Part shown: positions 45,060-54,648 of the stretch, piece by piece
Layout of the letters: the number at the start of each line of letters is the position of its first letter
How positions within the stretch are numbered: position 1 is the stretch's first letter
From: Clostridium hydrogenum
GTDB lineage: Bacteria > Bacillota > Clostridia > Clostridiales > Clostridiaceae
Assembly: GCF_021432385.1 (NCBI RefSeq)
Contig: NZ_JAEACT010000002.1
Coordinates: 1,321,501-1,385,500 of the forward strand
Reading direction: 5' to 3'
Length of the DNA stretch: 64,000 bases
Translations under genes and position numbers: made by a program
The notes under the pieces: model-generated
Seen by the model: the letters and a program-made list of their open reading frames with translations, nothing else
Told to the model about the DNA's origin: nothing
The model's database searches: none

Positions 45060-46111
45060 AAAATGCCATAAAAAAAATCTTTTATGTGATTTTATCAATG
45101 CTATTTATTACAGCATGTAGTAGTTCAAATAATAAAGTAATAAATAAAATAGATTTTTATAAGGGTGATATAGGAGTAATAGAGTCATCTACATTTAACA
45201 ATACTAGCTATTTAAATATATACGATTTAAAAGGAAAGATAGTATCCGAGAACAAGGTAAATTGTGTAGATATTAATTCTGGATTTTTATCACCAATAGT
45301 TTATAAAGATAAGGTTTATACAAATTCTATAGGTGGATATTCAAATAGAAGCAAAAAAGCTGTTGAGTTTGACTTAAAAAATAATGTATACGATACTTAT
45401 AACATTGCTGAGGGGATTTTTACAATAGCTGCTAAGGATAAATATATTTTTACTTCAAATAGTCCACTTCAAGGATCAATTATTACAAAATATAATATTG
45501 AAACAAAAAAGAAGGAAAAAGAATTAAGCGTATCAGGATTGGTACAACATTTAGCTTTTAACGGAAATATGTTGTATGCATTTAGTGATTCTGATGACAA
45601 AAGTGGGTCAATAATTATAAATATAATAAATCCAGATAACTTACAAGTAAAGAAAACTATAAAATTTCAAAGTGATCAATCTGTCTTTGACAGCGTCAAT
45701 GTTGGAAAGGATATATTTTTTACTCATATGATGGCTCAGGATGGAAAAACACCTTCTAGGATACTATCAAAATTTAATATTGATACTTGCAGAATTACTA
45801 ATATAAGCTTAAATGAATATTACCCAGATCACATAAAAGAGTACAAAAATAAGCTTTTTATTACACATTATAATGCAGTCACGAATGTAGGAAATGAACT
45901 TACAATACTTGACCTTGCTACAAATAAGCAGCAGCTAGTTAAATTTAATCATAATTTAGCTCAACTAGAAATTAAAAATAATAAGCTTTATATTTGTGAT
46001 TATAAAAATATATATGTGTATAATTTAAATGACATGAAATTTTTATATAAATTTAAAGTTTACGATAATAAACAAAATTATAGAATTGATGGATTTTTCT
46101 TCACAACTTAA
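45056..46111 (+). CDS. Putative lipoprotein with beta-propeller-like repeats
   Basis: 351 residues. Lipoprotein signal with lipobox ITAC and acylated Cys21, Ser-rich linker, then repeating 4-strand units ending in patterns like NKLYICDYKNIYVYNL and KDKYIFTSNSPL, suggesting a YncE-like or quinoprotein-like beta-propeller. No catalytic motif seen. Translationally coupled to the amidase gene. The TAA stop touches the left end of the large inverted repeat at 46112. Function unknown. Confidence 0.75.
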   Translation: MKNAIKKIFYVILSMLFITACSSSNNKVINKIDFYKGDIGVIESSTFNNTSYLNIYDLKGKIVSENKVNCVDINSGFLSPIVYKDKVYTNSIGGYSNRSKKAVEFDLKNNVYDTYNIAEGIFTIAAKDKYIFTSNSPLQGSIITKYNIETKKKEKELSVSGLVQHLAFNGNMLYAFSDSDDKSGSIIINIINPDNLQVKKTIKFQSDQSVFDSVNVGKDIFFTHMMAQDGKTPSRILSKFNIDTCRITNISLNEYYPDHIKEYKNKLFITHYNAVTNVGNELTILDLATNKQQLVKFNHNLAQLEIKNNKLYICDYKNIYVYNLNDMKFLYKFKVYDNKQNYRIDGFFFTT

Positions 46112-46284
46112 AATTATTGCGAACAAAGGTGTAGTGCAAAACAAAATAATAAGTGGGAGCTCTGCATAAAAATGATGTGATTAATAGCATCTTGAAACCT
46201 TAAATAAAATTAATAAATCTAAGAGACTAAATCGCAAAATTCTAAGAAATTTCAATAACTCGCAAGAGGCAGCTCAAACAATTG

Positions 46285-47907
46285 GGCCGTGTAAATAATT
46301 ATGTGTATTCTCTTTCTTTAGACAAATAATTTCGAAATGATATTTTTGTAAAATTTTGTAAAATAAATTTTTCAAAGTTTATTGTTTATTCAGCATTACA
46401 TTGTATATTATATCCAATTTTGGTCAATAATATACTTGCTAATAGCAGGATAAGGCAATGCTGAGGAGCAACCTGAGCGGATATTAGTGTTCTTTACAGA
46501 AACGGATGGTTTTAAACTATCCGTTTTATCCGTTTCTGGGAGAACTAAAGCGATAAACCTCAGGGGTTTGGGGACAGAGTCCCCAATTTATGCTCCTTTG
46601 TTTAAGATTTCACTAAATAATATATTAAGTTGGCTTATAACAAGATCCCAATTTTCATATGCACGAGTCCATTTCTTGCTTACCTTCTGAGTAGCAAGGT
46701 ACAACATTTTCATAAGACTATCATCATTAGGGAATATGAGTTTTGTTTTAGTTACTTTTCTAAATTGACTATTAAGACTTTCTATTGCATTGGTTGTATA
46801 TATAATCTTACGTATAAAGTCAGGGAAAGCAAAGAAAGTTATCAAGTTATCCCAATTATCTTCCCAGCTTTTTATTGCATTAGGATATTTACTTTGCCAT
46901 TTTTCTTTTATAGCCATAAGATTTTCAAGCGCAATATCTTCATTTACTGCTCCATAGACAGATTTTAAATCTGATGCAAAAGCCTTTCTATCCTTATATG
47001 GTATATATTTCATACTGGACCTTAGCTGATGTATTATACAACGTTGTATTTTAGCAAAAGGATATACTGCACCAATGGCTTCCTTGAAGCCATTTAAACC
47101 ATCTACACAGAATATAAGGACGTCTTTAACGCCTCTATTTTTAAGATCATTTAATACTGATAGCCAGAATTTGCTGCTTTCATTTGCACCTACCCATATG
47201 CCCAATACTTCTTTCTTTCCATCCATAGTTACACCTAATACAACATAAGCTGCCTTAACTACAATTTGCTTATCTTCTCGTACCTTATAATGAATTGCAT
47301 CCATAAATACAAAAGAATAAGTTTTTTCAAGAGGTCTGTTCTGCCATTCTGAAACTACTGGAATAATTCTATTTGTTATATTTGATACCATTTCAGCTGA
47401 TAATTCAATGTCATAAAGATTTTTAACTTGTTCTGTTATATCTCTTGTAGTCATTCCAGCTGCATAAAGTCCCATAATCTTATCCTCAATTCCAGTTATA
47501 TTTCTCTGATATTTAGGAATGATTTTAGGTTCATATTCACCATTTCTATCACGTGGTACATTTAATTGAACTGTTCCAAGTTCAGATTTTAAAGTTTTCT
47601 TTGAGTAGCCGTTTCTACTATTTTGGGTTTGTTTTTCAGCAACATCGTATTTGTCATATCCAAGCTGTGTATCCATTTCAGCCTCTAAGGCTTCTTGAAG
47701 TACATCTTTAAACATATCCTTCATGGCAGCTAAAATATCATCTGGACTTTTAAAATTCTGTTCATTAATATAATTTCTTAAAATTTCTTTAGAAATATTC
47801 GACATAAAAAAGCACTCCTTCTTGTAAATAATTGTAATTTATTTATCTAAATTATTGCCAAGAAAGAGTGACTTTTATTCAGTTTACACAAAATTTTTTA
47901 CAGGCTC
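46285..47907 (-). mobile_element. IS256-family insertion sequence with 8-bp target duplication
   Basis: Terminal inverted repeats: left GGCCGTGTAAATAATTATGT (46285 onward) and right end, read inward, GAGCCTGTAAAAAATTTTGT (from 47907); from TGTAAA to TGTGTA 16 of 18 bases agree. Flanked by AACAATTG at 46277-46284 and 47908-47915, an 8-bp target duplication as expected for IS256. Total 1623 bp; the 300 bases between the transposase stop and the left end are long for this family and contain a hairpin near 46500-46540 and TTGGGGACAGAGTCCCCAA at 46567-46585. Confidence 0.9.
46588..47805 (-). CDS. IS256-family (mutator-type) transposase
   Basis: 405 residues, full length. N-terminal LGYDKYDVAEKQTQNSRNGY, DDE residues in FMDAIHYKVRED, FCVDGLNGFKEAI and TTNAIESLNSQFRK. 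The family signature AIHYKVR and CIIHQLRSSMKYI are present. No frameshift or internal stop, so the element may be active. ATG has AAGGAG on the - strand. Confidence 0.96.
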   Translation of the reverse strand: MSNISKEILRNYINEQNFKSPDDILAAMKDMFKDVLQEALEAEMDTQLGYDKYDVAEKQTQNSRNGYSKKTLKSELGTVQLNVPRDRNGEYEPKIIPKYQRNITGIEDKIMGLYAAGMTTRDITEQVKNLYDIELSAEMVSNITNRIIPVVSEWQNRPLEKTYSFVFMDAIHYKVREDKQIVVKAAYVVLGVTMDGKKEVLGIWVGANESSKFWLSVLNDLKNRGVKDVLIFCVDGLNGFKEAIGAVYPFAKIQRCIIHQLRSSMKYIPYKDRKAFASDLKSVYGAVNEDIALENLMAIKEKWQSKYPNAIKSWEDNWDNLITFFAFPDFIRKIIYTTNAIESLNSQFRKVTKTKLIFPNDDSLMKMLYLATQKVSKKWTRAYENWDLVISQLNILFSEILNKGA

Positions 47908-48123
47908 AACAATTGAAATTTCTAAGACTTTTGCGATTTAGTCCCTAAGATTTATAAAATTTTATTTAAATGTTTCTTCAACGCTATTCCTCACATCATT
48001 TTTTTATGCAGAGCTCCCACTTATTATTTAAGATTTCGAGATACTCGTAGACCACATTATTTTTAATGTATCTGTCCCTTGTTATTTGGTTTTGCACTAC
48101 ACTTTGTTCACAATGTTTAAATA

Positions 48124-49833
48124 TTACTCTTCTAATCCTTTTGGGTTAATGTATATAGTCTTATTTGTGTAGTAAATTACCATACCAGGTTTTGCACCTG
48201 AAGGTTTTTTCACATTCTTTACTTCCGTGTAGTCTACAGCAACGTTGGAAGATTCTTTTGCTTTACTGTAAAATGCCGCTAAACCCGCAGCCTCTATGAG
48301 AGTACTGTCAGGAATGTTTCCATAATTTTTTATTATAACGTGAGAGCCAGGAATATTTTTTGTGTGAAGCCATATATCCCTTTTATCAGCAAATTTTAAG
48401 GTTAGATAGTCATTTTGATAATTGTTTTTTCCGATGTAAATATCTATGCCGTCCGTTGATTTTAAATGCATTGGTTTAGAAGGCTTACTTTTTTTATCCT
48501 TATTTTTCTTAGAAAATTTTATATATCCAGTTTCAATTAACTCACGTCTGATTTCGTCTATTTCCATATAATTTTCACTGTTTTCTAAATTAGTCAGTAC
48601 AGATTGTAAATATTCTATCTCGGTATTATTACTTTCAACTTGTATAATTGCATTTTCCTCAGTTTTCTTTAATTTGTTATATCTTTTAAAATACGCTTGA
48701 ATATTTTCAGATGGAGTTTTATTTTCATCCAATTTAATAGTCGTATTTTCATTATTTTCACTATAGTAATTTAATAAAGCTATTGATTTTTCACCTTTTT
48801 TTATAGAATATATATTTGCAGTAAGAAGTTCCCCACATATCCTATAAGTATCTTTAGTTTCACACTCTTTTAATTTCTTTAAGTAAATTTCAGCTTTTTT
48901 ATGGCATCTTTCAAGATTATTTTTTATTATTTTTTGCAAATCTGAACTTTTGCTATTTAATCTATCAACTTTATCTTTTTCAGAATAAAATTCGTCTAGA
49001 AGTTTAGAAGGTGAAGTATATATTTTTTCAGAAAGTTCATTTAAAGAGTTTAATTTAATACAATAAAAATCTTTTACTATTTTATTTGAATAGTAAGATG
49101 CAAAATAAAAATCACCATTTTTTATATCTGTAAAAATATTTTTTAGTTTTAAATGTATCTCTGAAATGTCATTGGTGCCTTCTAAACGAAAATACAATTC
49201 CTTAGATAGTATAGCGCTAACCCCGGTGAATAATGCTGAAAACATTTTTTCGGAATAATTTATTTTATTTTCTTCAATATATTTTTTTATATTTTCTAAA
49301 GAAAAATCAAAGGGATTTAATTTTGTACTTTCAGGTGGATATACAAATTCAAGACCTGGAAGAAGTGTTCTATATCGATTTACATCTAAAGTAAGATGTT
49401 TAATACTATCCATTATTATATTGTCTCTTTGTCTTATAAGGGTAATATTACTGTGTCTTCCCATTATTTCTATGCATAACCTATAAATACTATTAAAGCC
49501 AAGATCATCTACGCTTTCAAAGTCCATAATTATAATTCTATCTGAATTTATTTGCTCAACCTTTAAAATTTTAGAGTTTAATAGATGCTTTCTAAGTACC
49601 ATACAAAACATTGGAGCTTTAATTGGGTTAGTTTTAGTTATATTTGTAATATGTATTTTAGGGTATGAGGAACTTGCACTAATTAAAAGTTTTTCATTAG
49701 TACTATTTGTAGTCCTTATTGTTAAATTAATCTCATCCTTTTCTGGTTGATTTATTTTTGTTACTTTACCATTTATTATTTTATCTTTTAGTTCGCATAA
49801 AATGCTGTAAAGATATATTCCGTCTAAAGCCAT
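48124..49833 (-). CDS. rqcH: Ribosome quality control protein RqcH (NFACT/FbpA family)
   Basis: 569 residues: NFACT-N domain (1-180) with MALDGIYLYSILCELKDKI, helix-hairpin and long coiled coils (about 270-440), and the NFACT-R/DUF814 domain with DIWLHTKNIPGSHVIIKN near 490. RqcH binds stalled 50S-peptidyl-tRNA complexes and recruits tRNA-Ala for C-terminal alanine tailing. Older annotation as fibronectin-binding protein applies to the same family. Monocistronic on the - strand. Confidence 0.94.
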   Translation of the reverse strand: MALDGIYLYSILCELKDKIINGKVTKINQPEKDEINLTIRTTNSTNEKLLISASSSYPKIHITNITKTNPIKAPMFCMVLRKHLLNSKILKVEQINSDRIIIMDFESVDDLGFNSIYRLCIEIMGRHSNITLIRQRDNIIMDSIKHLTLDVNRYRTLLPGLEFVYPPESTKLNPFDFSLENIKKYIEENKINYSEKMFSALFTGVSAILSKELYFRLEGTNDISEIHLKLKNIFTDIKNGDFYFASYYSNKIVKDFYCIKLNSLNELSEKIYTSPSKLLDEFYSEKDKVDRLNSKSSDLQKIIKNNLERCHKKAEIYLKKLKECETKDTYRICGELLTANIYSIKKGEKSIALLNYYSENNENTTIKLDENKTPSENIQAYFKRYNKLKKTEENAIIQVESNNTEIEYLQSVLTNLENSENYMEIDEIRRELIETGYIKFSKKNKDKKSKPSKPMHLKSTDGIDIYIGKNNYQNDYLTLKFADKRDIWLHTKNIPGSHVIIKNYGNIPDSTLIEAAGLAAFYSKAKESSNVAVDYTEVKNVKKPSGAKPGMVIYYTNKTIYINPKGLEE

Positions 49834-49940
49834 TGTATCAATTCCTTTCGTTAAAGTGACCCATTAAAGGTCAGCGAAGTTCTAGAGTGTCTAGTGCCCT
49901 CTAAAATCTTATTAAAGTAGAGTAAGTATACTATTATTTT

Positions 49941-49968
49941 AGTATATCATTTAAGATAAGTAAAACAA
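49941..49968 (-). promoter_or_regulatory. Possible rqcH promoter
   Basis: On the - strand TTGTTT (49963-49968), 16-base spacer, TATACT (49941-49946). The -10 overlaps the inverted repeat GTATACTATTATTTTAGTAT (about 49926-49945) in the intergenic space shared with the pilus operon. Confidence 0.42.
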
Positions 49969-50040
49969 AATTAATTATTTTTTATCGTAATGTTTAATTT
50001 TTACAATATTGACAATAATAAAAATAGCAAGGAGGTAATT

Positions 50041-51543
50041 ATGTACAATTTAAATAAAGCCACTTTGGTTGACCTTGATGATTATAAAATTGCAAAAGAT
50101 AATTTTGATGGAATAGATATGAGGATAATGTTAAAATATAAGGTTTTTCCATTCGATTTTAAAGAAAACCAAGTTTCTATAGCAGCATACCAAAGCCTTA
50201 CCATGGATGCTGTAAGAGATTTAAAATTTATATTAAAAAAAGAGATAGTCATATTTAAGGGAGATAAAACTCAAATTGAAAATTATATAAATATATATAG
50301 CAGTATTAAATTGGGTCAAAGAGCAATTCAAGATATAAAAATGGAAAAAGCTTTAGATAAAAGTGATAAAAGTATGGAAAATATTAACGGCAAATATATT
50401 CCAACTGTATGTCTTGCGGATTCAATAATATGTTTAGCATTAACTAAAAATGCAAGTGATATACACATAGAGCCATTTAAAAGCATAGTTCATATAAGAA
50501 TAAGAGTCGATGGAATGTTAACAGAACTTATGGAAATACCTAAAGAAGCATACGAATCTGTCCTGATAAGAATAAAAATAAAAGCAAAAATGAATATTAC
50601 AATTAAAAAAAATCCACAGGATGGTAGAATTGAATACAACAATAATGGAGTTTGCTATGATTTTAGGGTTTCTACAATGCCAACTATATTCGGAGAAAAA
50701 ATAGTAATGAGAATACTATATAAAGAAAAATCGCTGCTTACATTTGAAGAAGTAACTTATGATAAAAAAGAAGAAATATCGAAAATAATAGATAAACCTA
50801 ATGGTATAATTTTAATTTCTGGACCAACAGGAAGTGGTAAAACAACTACCCTTTATTCTATATTATCTAAAATAAATACTCTAGAAAAAAACATAGTCAC
50901 AATAGAAGATCCAGTAGAAATACTTATGGATAGGGTAAATCAAATAAATGTAAATTCAAAAATAGGACTTACCTTTGCGGTTGGGCTTAAAACCATACTG
51001 CGTCAAGATCCTGATATTGTAATGGTTGGGGAAATAAGAGATGAAGAAACAGCACAAATAGCAGTAAGAGCAGCTATAACAGGTCATTTAGTTTTAAGTA
51101 CAATACATACCAATGATACATTTTCAGCTATTTCTAGGCTTCGAGACATGGGAATTGAAAGATATCTAATTTCAGACGCATTAAGTGGGGTTGTGGCTCA
51201 ACGCTTAGTTAGAAAAATATGCAAGCACTGTAAGGAGGAATATGAACCTAATTTTCACGAAATGGAAATATTAAATTTAAAGCCGAAAGATAAACTTTTT
51301 AGAGGCAGGGGATGCGTTAAATGTAATTATACAGGCTATGCAGGTAGAAAAGCTGTTTTTGAAGTTATGGCATTAGATGAAGAAAGCAGGCACATCATAA
51401 ATAGCACTGATGATTTAGATGAAATTAAAAAGTATTTTATTAAAAAGGGAACAAAATTGTTAAAGGATAATGCCTATGAGCTTGTGGTAAAAGGAGAAAC
51501 TACATTTAATGAGGTAGTAAAAATTGTTGATGGATTAGGATAG
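50041..51543 (+). CDS. pilB: Type IV pilus assembly ATPase PilB (GspE family)
   Basis: 500 residues from ATG 50041 (AAGGAGG). N-terminal MshEN-like domain, Walker A GPTGSGKT at 261-268, Asp box TIEDPVE, Walker B QDPDIVMVGEIRDEET, His box TGHLVLSTIHTND, and zinc site CKHC...CVKC near residues 396-430. The zinc site and N-domain mark an extension ATPase rather than the retraction ATPase PilT. First gene of an operon running to 56419; no pilT or prepilin peptidase is present in it. Confidence 0.95.
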   Translation: MYNLNKATLVDLDDYKIAKDNFDGIDMRIMLKYKVFPFDFKENQVSIAAYQSLTMDAVRDLKFILKKEIVIFKGDKTQIENYINIYSSIKLGQRAIQDIKMEKALDKSDKSMENINGKYIPTVCLADSIICLALTKNASDIHIEPFKSIVHIRIRVDGMLTELMEIPKEAYESVLIRIKIKAKMNITIKKNPQDGRIEYNNNGVCYDFRVSTMPTIFGEKIVMRILYKEKSLLTFEEVTYDKKEEISKIIDKPNGIILISGPTGSGKTTTLYSILSKINTLEKNIVTIEDPVEILMDRVNQINVNSKIGLTFAVGLKTILRQDPDIVMVGEIRDEETAQIAVRAAITGHLVLSTIHTNDTFSAISRLRDMGIERYLISDALSGVVAQRLVRKICKHCKEEYEPNFHEMEILNLKPKDKLFRGRGCVKCNYTGYAGRKAVFEVMALDEESRHIINSTDDLDEIKKYFIKKGTKLLKDNAYELVVKGETTFNEVVKIVDGLG

Positions 51544-51554
51544 GTGGTTTTATC

Positions 51555-52736
51555 GTGAGTATTTTTAAATATAGTGCTCTAAATATAAGTGGAAAAAGGA
51601 TACAAGGGTATTTAAAAGCTAACAATGAGGAAGAACTTTTTGGATTACTTAGAAGTAGAAATTACTATGTTGTAGATTACAAATTAAAAAGAGTTAAAAC
51701 CGTTAAAATTAAATTAAAAGAATTGTATATTTTTTCAAGGCAGATGGGATATATGATGAGTGCAGGTTTTAATGTATGTGAAAGCTTAGATATGTTATAT
51801 TCTAAACTTAATGGCAGTATAAGAAAAAAGATTATTATTATAAAGAATAGTATTGAAAACGGAAAAAATCTTTATGAAAGCATATGTGAATGTGGTGATG
51901 ACTTTCCTATTTTTTACAGGGAAATGATGAAGGTTTCTGAAGAAACTGGACGCCTAGAAGAAGTATTTAAAGAAGTTGGAGACTATTATGAAAATCTATA
52001 TATTATAAAGGAAAAGATAAAAAATATACTTATATATCCTTCAGTAATTTTAATAACAACAATATTTTTAATAATATTACTAACTATAGATATCATACCA
52101 AAGTTTTCAGATACTTTAAATGGATTAGGGGCAAAATTACCAAGTATTACGCAAAGCATAATGAATACAAGCTTGTTTTTAAAAAATAACTCAATTGTTT
52201 TGATATTTATGCTTTTTATTAGCATATTTGTAATAAGAAAAATTTGTAATATAGATAATGTAAAAAAAGCCATAGATAAATTAAAGTTGAAGATGCCTAT
52301 ATTTGGTAAAATTTATAAAAAGATATTGGAAAAGAACTTTATATCCACACTTGCAATATTAATTAAAAGTGGAGTGGGAATAACAAGGGCAATGGAAGTA
52401 TCGGCAGAAGTCGTTCACAATTCATATGCTAAGGAAGCCATTTTAAGCAGCAGTATAGATATCAAAAATGGTATGGCAATGGCAGAAAGTTTAAAAAAGT
52501 TGAATATATTTTCCAAGTTTATTATAGATATGATTTCAATGGCTGAGGAGTGTGGAAGGTTTGATGAAATTCTTAAAAATACAGCTGGAATTTATGAAAA
52601 TGAAATTAGTGATGCGGTAAAGCGTGGAGTAAGTCTTATAGAACCAGTTATCATAGTATTGCTTGCAATATTTGTTGGAGGAGTGATTATTTCTATTTTG
52701 CTTCCAATAATAAATATTATGAATTCAATTAGATAA
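51555..52736 (+). CDS. pilC: Type IV pilus inner membrane platform protein PilC (GspF family)
   Basis: 393 residues, GTG start. Two T2SSF domains with membrane helices near 165, 215 and 365; motifs FSRQMGYMMSAG, and EVSEETGRLEEV-like KVSEETGRLEEV and SMAEECGRFDEIL, one per half. It couples PilB to pilin insertion. The stop is followed after one base by the family B dimer, which lies between this gene and the first pilin. Confidence 0.94.
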   Translation: MSIFKYSALNISGKRIQGYLKANNEEELFGLLRSRNYYVVDYKLKRVKTVKIKLKELYIFSRQMGYMMSAGFNVCESLDMLYSKLNGSIRKKIIIIKNSIENGKNLYESICECGDDFPIFYREMMKVSEETGRLEEVFKEVGDYYENLYIIKEKIKNILIYPSVILITTIFLIILLTIDIIPKFSDTLNGLGAKLPSITQSIMNTSLFLKNNSIVLIFMLFISIFVIRKICNIDNVKKAIDKLKLKMPIFGKIYKKILEKNFISTLAILIKSGVGITRAMEVSAEVVHNSYAKEAILSSSIDIKNGMAMAESLKKLNIFSKFIIDMISMAEECGRFDEILKNTAGIYENEISDAVKRGVSLIEPVIIVLLAIFVGGVIISILLPIINIMNSIR

Positions 52737-52737
52737 A

Positions 52738-52933
52738 GATAAACCACTGCGAAACTTAAAATTTATTTGTACCAAAATGCCGTCTTCTAGGCATTATGGT
52801 GCACATGAATTTCAATAGTTGAACTGGTATATCTAGGGTGAAACTACTGCGAAACTCAAACTATTTATGTTCCAAAATACCAATCTTCAAGGGATTATGG
52901 TGCATATATAGTTTATAGTTGAGCTAGTTTCAC
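52738..52933. repeat. Family B dimer: GATAAA-type (52738-52833) and GTGAA-type (52838-52933)
   Basis: Two 96-bp hairpins 4 bases apart, ends GATAAACCAC/TGGTATATC and GTGAAACTAC/TAGTTTCAC. The dimer matches 33363-33561 in reverse orientation. It lies inside the pilus operon between the machinery genes and the pilin genes. Confidence 0.92.
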
Positions 52934-52961
52934 TATATATCACATTTTTAAGGGGTATAAA

Positions 52962-53330
52962 ATGAAAAGAATTAAAGGATTTACGTTAATAGAACTTATA
53001 GCAGTCATAGCTATAATAACTATATTGAGTTCAATTTTAGTGCCTAATGTTTTAGGGTATATGAAAAAAACTCATGATGCTAAGGCAGAGGATACAGGTA
53101 GTTTAGTATTTTCATCAGCAATGGAAAGCTATATGGAAAGTAATAATGCATTCGAAAAAGATAATGTAGAAGAAACTTTAAGAGAAAATATAAAAATTAA
53201 AGATATTGATTTTTATGTTGATGAGCCTAGTGATGATAATGATATTAACATTGATTTAAAGTATAAGAATATTAGCTATGAGGTACAAGTAAATGCCAAA
53301 AATGATACGTATATTTTTACGAAAAAGTAA
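52962..53330 (+). CDS. Type IV major pilin-like prepilin
   Basis: 122 residues. MKRIKG^FTLIELIAVIAII: short basic leader, cleavage after Gly6, N-methylated Phe7 and Glu at mature position 5. A C-terminal globular part with one acidic stretch and no Cys pair. As the first pilin after the hairpin dimer and the shortest complete one, it is the best candidate for the major pilin. RBS AAGGGG. Confidence 0.88.
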   Translation: MKRIKGFTLIELIAVIAIITILSSILVPNVLGYMKKTHDAKAEDTGSLVFSSAMESYMESNNAFEKDNVEETLRENIKIKDIDFYVDEPSDDNDINIDLKYKNISYEVQVNAKNDTYIFTKK

Positions 53331-53775
53331 AAAAGCTTATACATTGATTGAACTTATGTGTGTAATTGCAATACTTATGGTTACAGCGTCTATGGGAGTA
53401 ATTTGCATTAGAAATTATAATAATATAAAAAATCAAGTAGAAGTAAAAGCTTTTAGCAATGGGATTTTAACTTTTATAAGCAATGCAAGGTATTACTGCA
53501 AGGGTGAAAAAATAGAAGGAGAAATATTTGTAAATCCCAATTTAAATTCTCTTGTTTTTTACAAAAATCAAGTAAAAGGTGAAATAGTTGATAAATTGGA
53601 TTCACCTAAAACCTTTAAATTGAAAGCTATTCAACTTCCGCATGGTGGAATAGATATAGGTGAAGATGGAATGATAAATGAAAGGGGATTCTCAATTATA
53701 TATTATGATAGAAATAATAAATTACATAAAATTACTGTGTCTGTTGGTGATTGGAGTATGAGAATTGAAGAGTAA
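53293..53775 (+). CDS. Minor prepilin with Ala at the cleavage site
   Basis: 160 residues, ATG 53293 (GAGGT eight bases before), overlapping the upstream gene by 38 bases. The leader KKSKKA^YTLIELMCVIAIL-type sequence, here RKSKKAYTLIELMCV, has Ala15 at -1 instead of Gly, which is unusual but tolerated by some prepilin peptidases. GspH-like features: NGILTFISNARYYCKGE. Probably a pilus-tip minor pilin. Confidence 0.8.
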   Translation: MPKMIRIFLRKSKKAYTLIELMCVIAILMVTASMGVICIRNYNNIKNQVEVKAFSNGILTFISNARYYCKGEKIEGEIFVNPNLNSLVFYKNQVKGEIVDKLDSPKTFKLKAIQLPHGGIDIGEDGMINERGFSIIYYDRNNKLHKITVSVGDWSMRIEE

Positions 53776-54190
53776 AAAAGGATTTACCCTAATTGAACTA
53801 CTTTGTAGTGTAAGTATATTTTCTATACTCATATTATTTTCAATTGCGATTAAGGTAAATGAAATGAAAATAAGTAAAACAAATTATGAAACAATAAAAT
53901 GTATGTATTTTATGGATTGTTTGAAAAAGGAGATTAGTATAAATGCTACTTCAGAAGATATTAAAAAATTAATTGCTGATGGAAAAGTTTATGTAGCACA
54001 AGATAAAATTTATGAGGATGATAAAGTTATAAATTTAGATTCTTTATTTTCAAATAATAAAGCAAATAAAGAGCCGTATTTAATTTTAAGTTCAAATGGA
54101 GCTTTCGGAGAAAAGCAGGAAATTAAATTAAGTATGTACCTTGATTTTTATGGAAAGGAAAAAGTTTATACATGCACATTAGAAAAGTAA
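53765..54190 (+). CDS. Minor prepilin (GspI/PilV-like)
   Basis: 141 residues from TTG 53765, overlapping the previous gene by 11 bases. MKSKKG^FTLIELLCSVSIFSI, cleavage after Gly6, Glu5 of the mature form present. Length fits a minor pseudopilin. The TTG and overlap suggest translation coupled to the upstream gene. Confidence 0.82.
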   Translation: MKSKKGFTLIELLCSVSIFSILILFSIAIKVNEMKISKTNYETIKCMYFMDCLKKEISINATSEDIKKLIADGKVYVAQDKIYEDDKVINLDSLFSNNKANKEPYLILSSNGAFGEKQEIKLSMYLDFYGKEKVYTCTLEK

Positions 54191-54648
54191 GATACGTTAA
54201 AGGTTTTACTCTAATAGAAACAACAACAGCATTGTTTATCTTTAGTATTTTTATGGTTTTTACAATTTTAATACTATTCAATTTTGTGAATTTTTATTCT
54301 AAACAAATTGAAATACAAAATCAAGATTCATATGTTTCTGAAGGAATGCTAATAATGGAAAATCTAATGAATGGAGGCGATGTGGAAATTAAAAATGGAG
54401 CAATAGCTATAAATAAAAATTCAGATGAATATAACTTGATACAATTTGATAAATATTCGGAAAAATTAATTGTTGATTACTATAGATACAATATAAAATT
54501 GACTTCTAATAATGTAATGTTTAAAATAAAAAATTTTAATATTGTTAGAAATAACAACTTGGTTTATATATTTATAACCTGTAAGGATGGAAGAAGGTAT
54601 ATGAGATGCTTCATTTTAAAAAGTCAAAGCAATCAGGCTTCAGCTTAG
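54172..54648 (+). CDS. Minor prepilin (GspJ/PilW-like)
   Basis: 158 residues, overlapping its neighbour by 19 bases. Leader MHIRKVRYVKG^FTLIETTTA, cleavage after Gly11, Glu5 present. The region after the helix has a PilW/GspJ-like pattern ending GRRYMRCFILK. Assignment to a subtype is tentative. Confidence 0.8.
   Translation: MHIRKVRYVKGFTLIETTTALFIFSIFMVFTILILFNFVNFYSKQIEIQNQDSYVSEGMLIMENLMNGGDVEIKNGAIAINKNSDEYNLIQFDKYSEKLIVDYYRYNIKLTSNNVMFKIKNFNIVRNNNLVYIFITCKDGRRYMRCFILKSQSNQASA

Larger units (their letters stand above)
46112..48119. repeat. Family C long inverted repeat, interrupted by an IS256-family element
   Basis: Left arm 46112-46284, right arm 47908-48119. Matching inverted pieces: ATTGCGAACAAAG with CTTTGTTCACAAT, GTGTAGTGCAAAAC with GTTTTGCACTACAC, AATAAGTGGGAGCTCTGCAT with its complement, GACTAAATCGCAAAA with its complement, and AAATTTCAAT with ATTGAAATTT. 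The right arm has about 50 extra bases (about 48029-48080). Before the insertion the loop was about 24 bases. The element filled the space between the lipoprotein stop and the rqcH stop. Confidence 0.88.

Noticed and set aside
46487-46690. 67-codon open frame on + at the left part of the insertion sequence
   Set aside because: It starts in non-coding element sequence, passes over hairpins and runs antisense into the transposase end; no recognisable protein.
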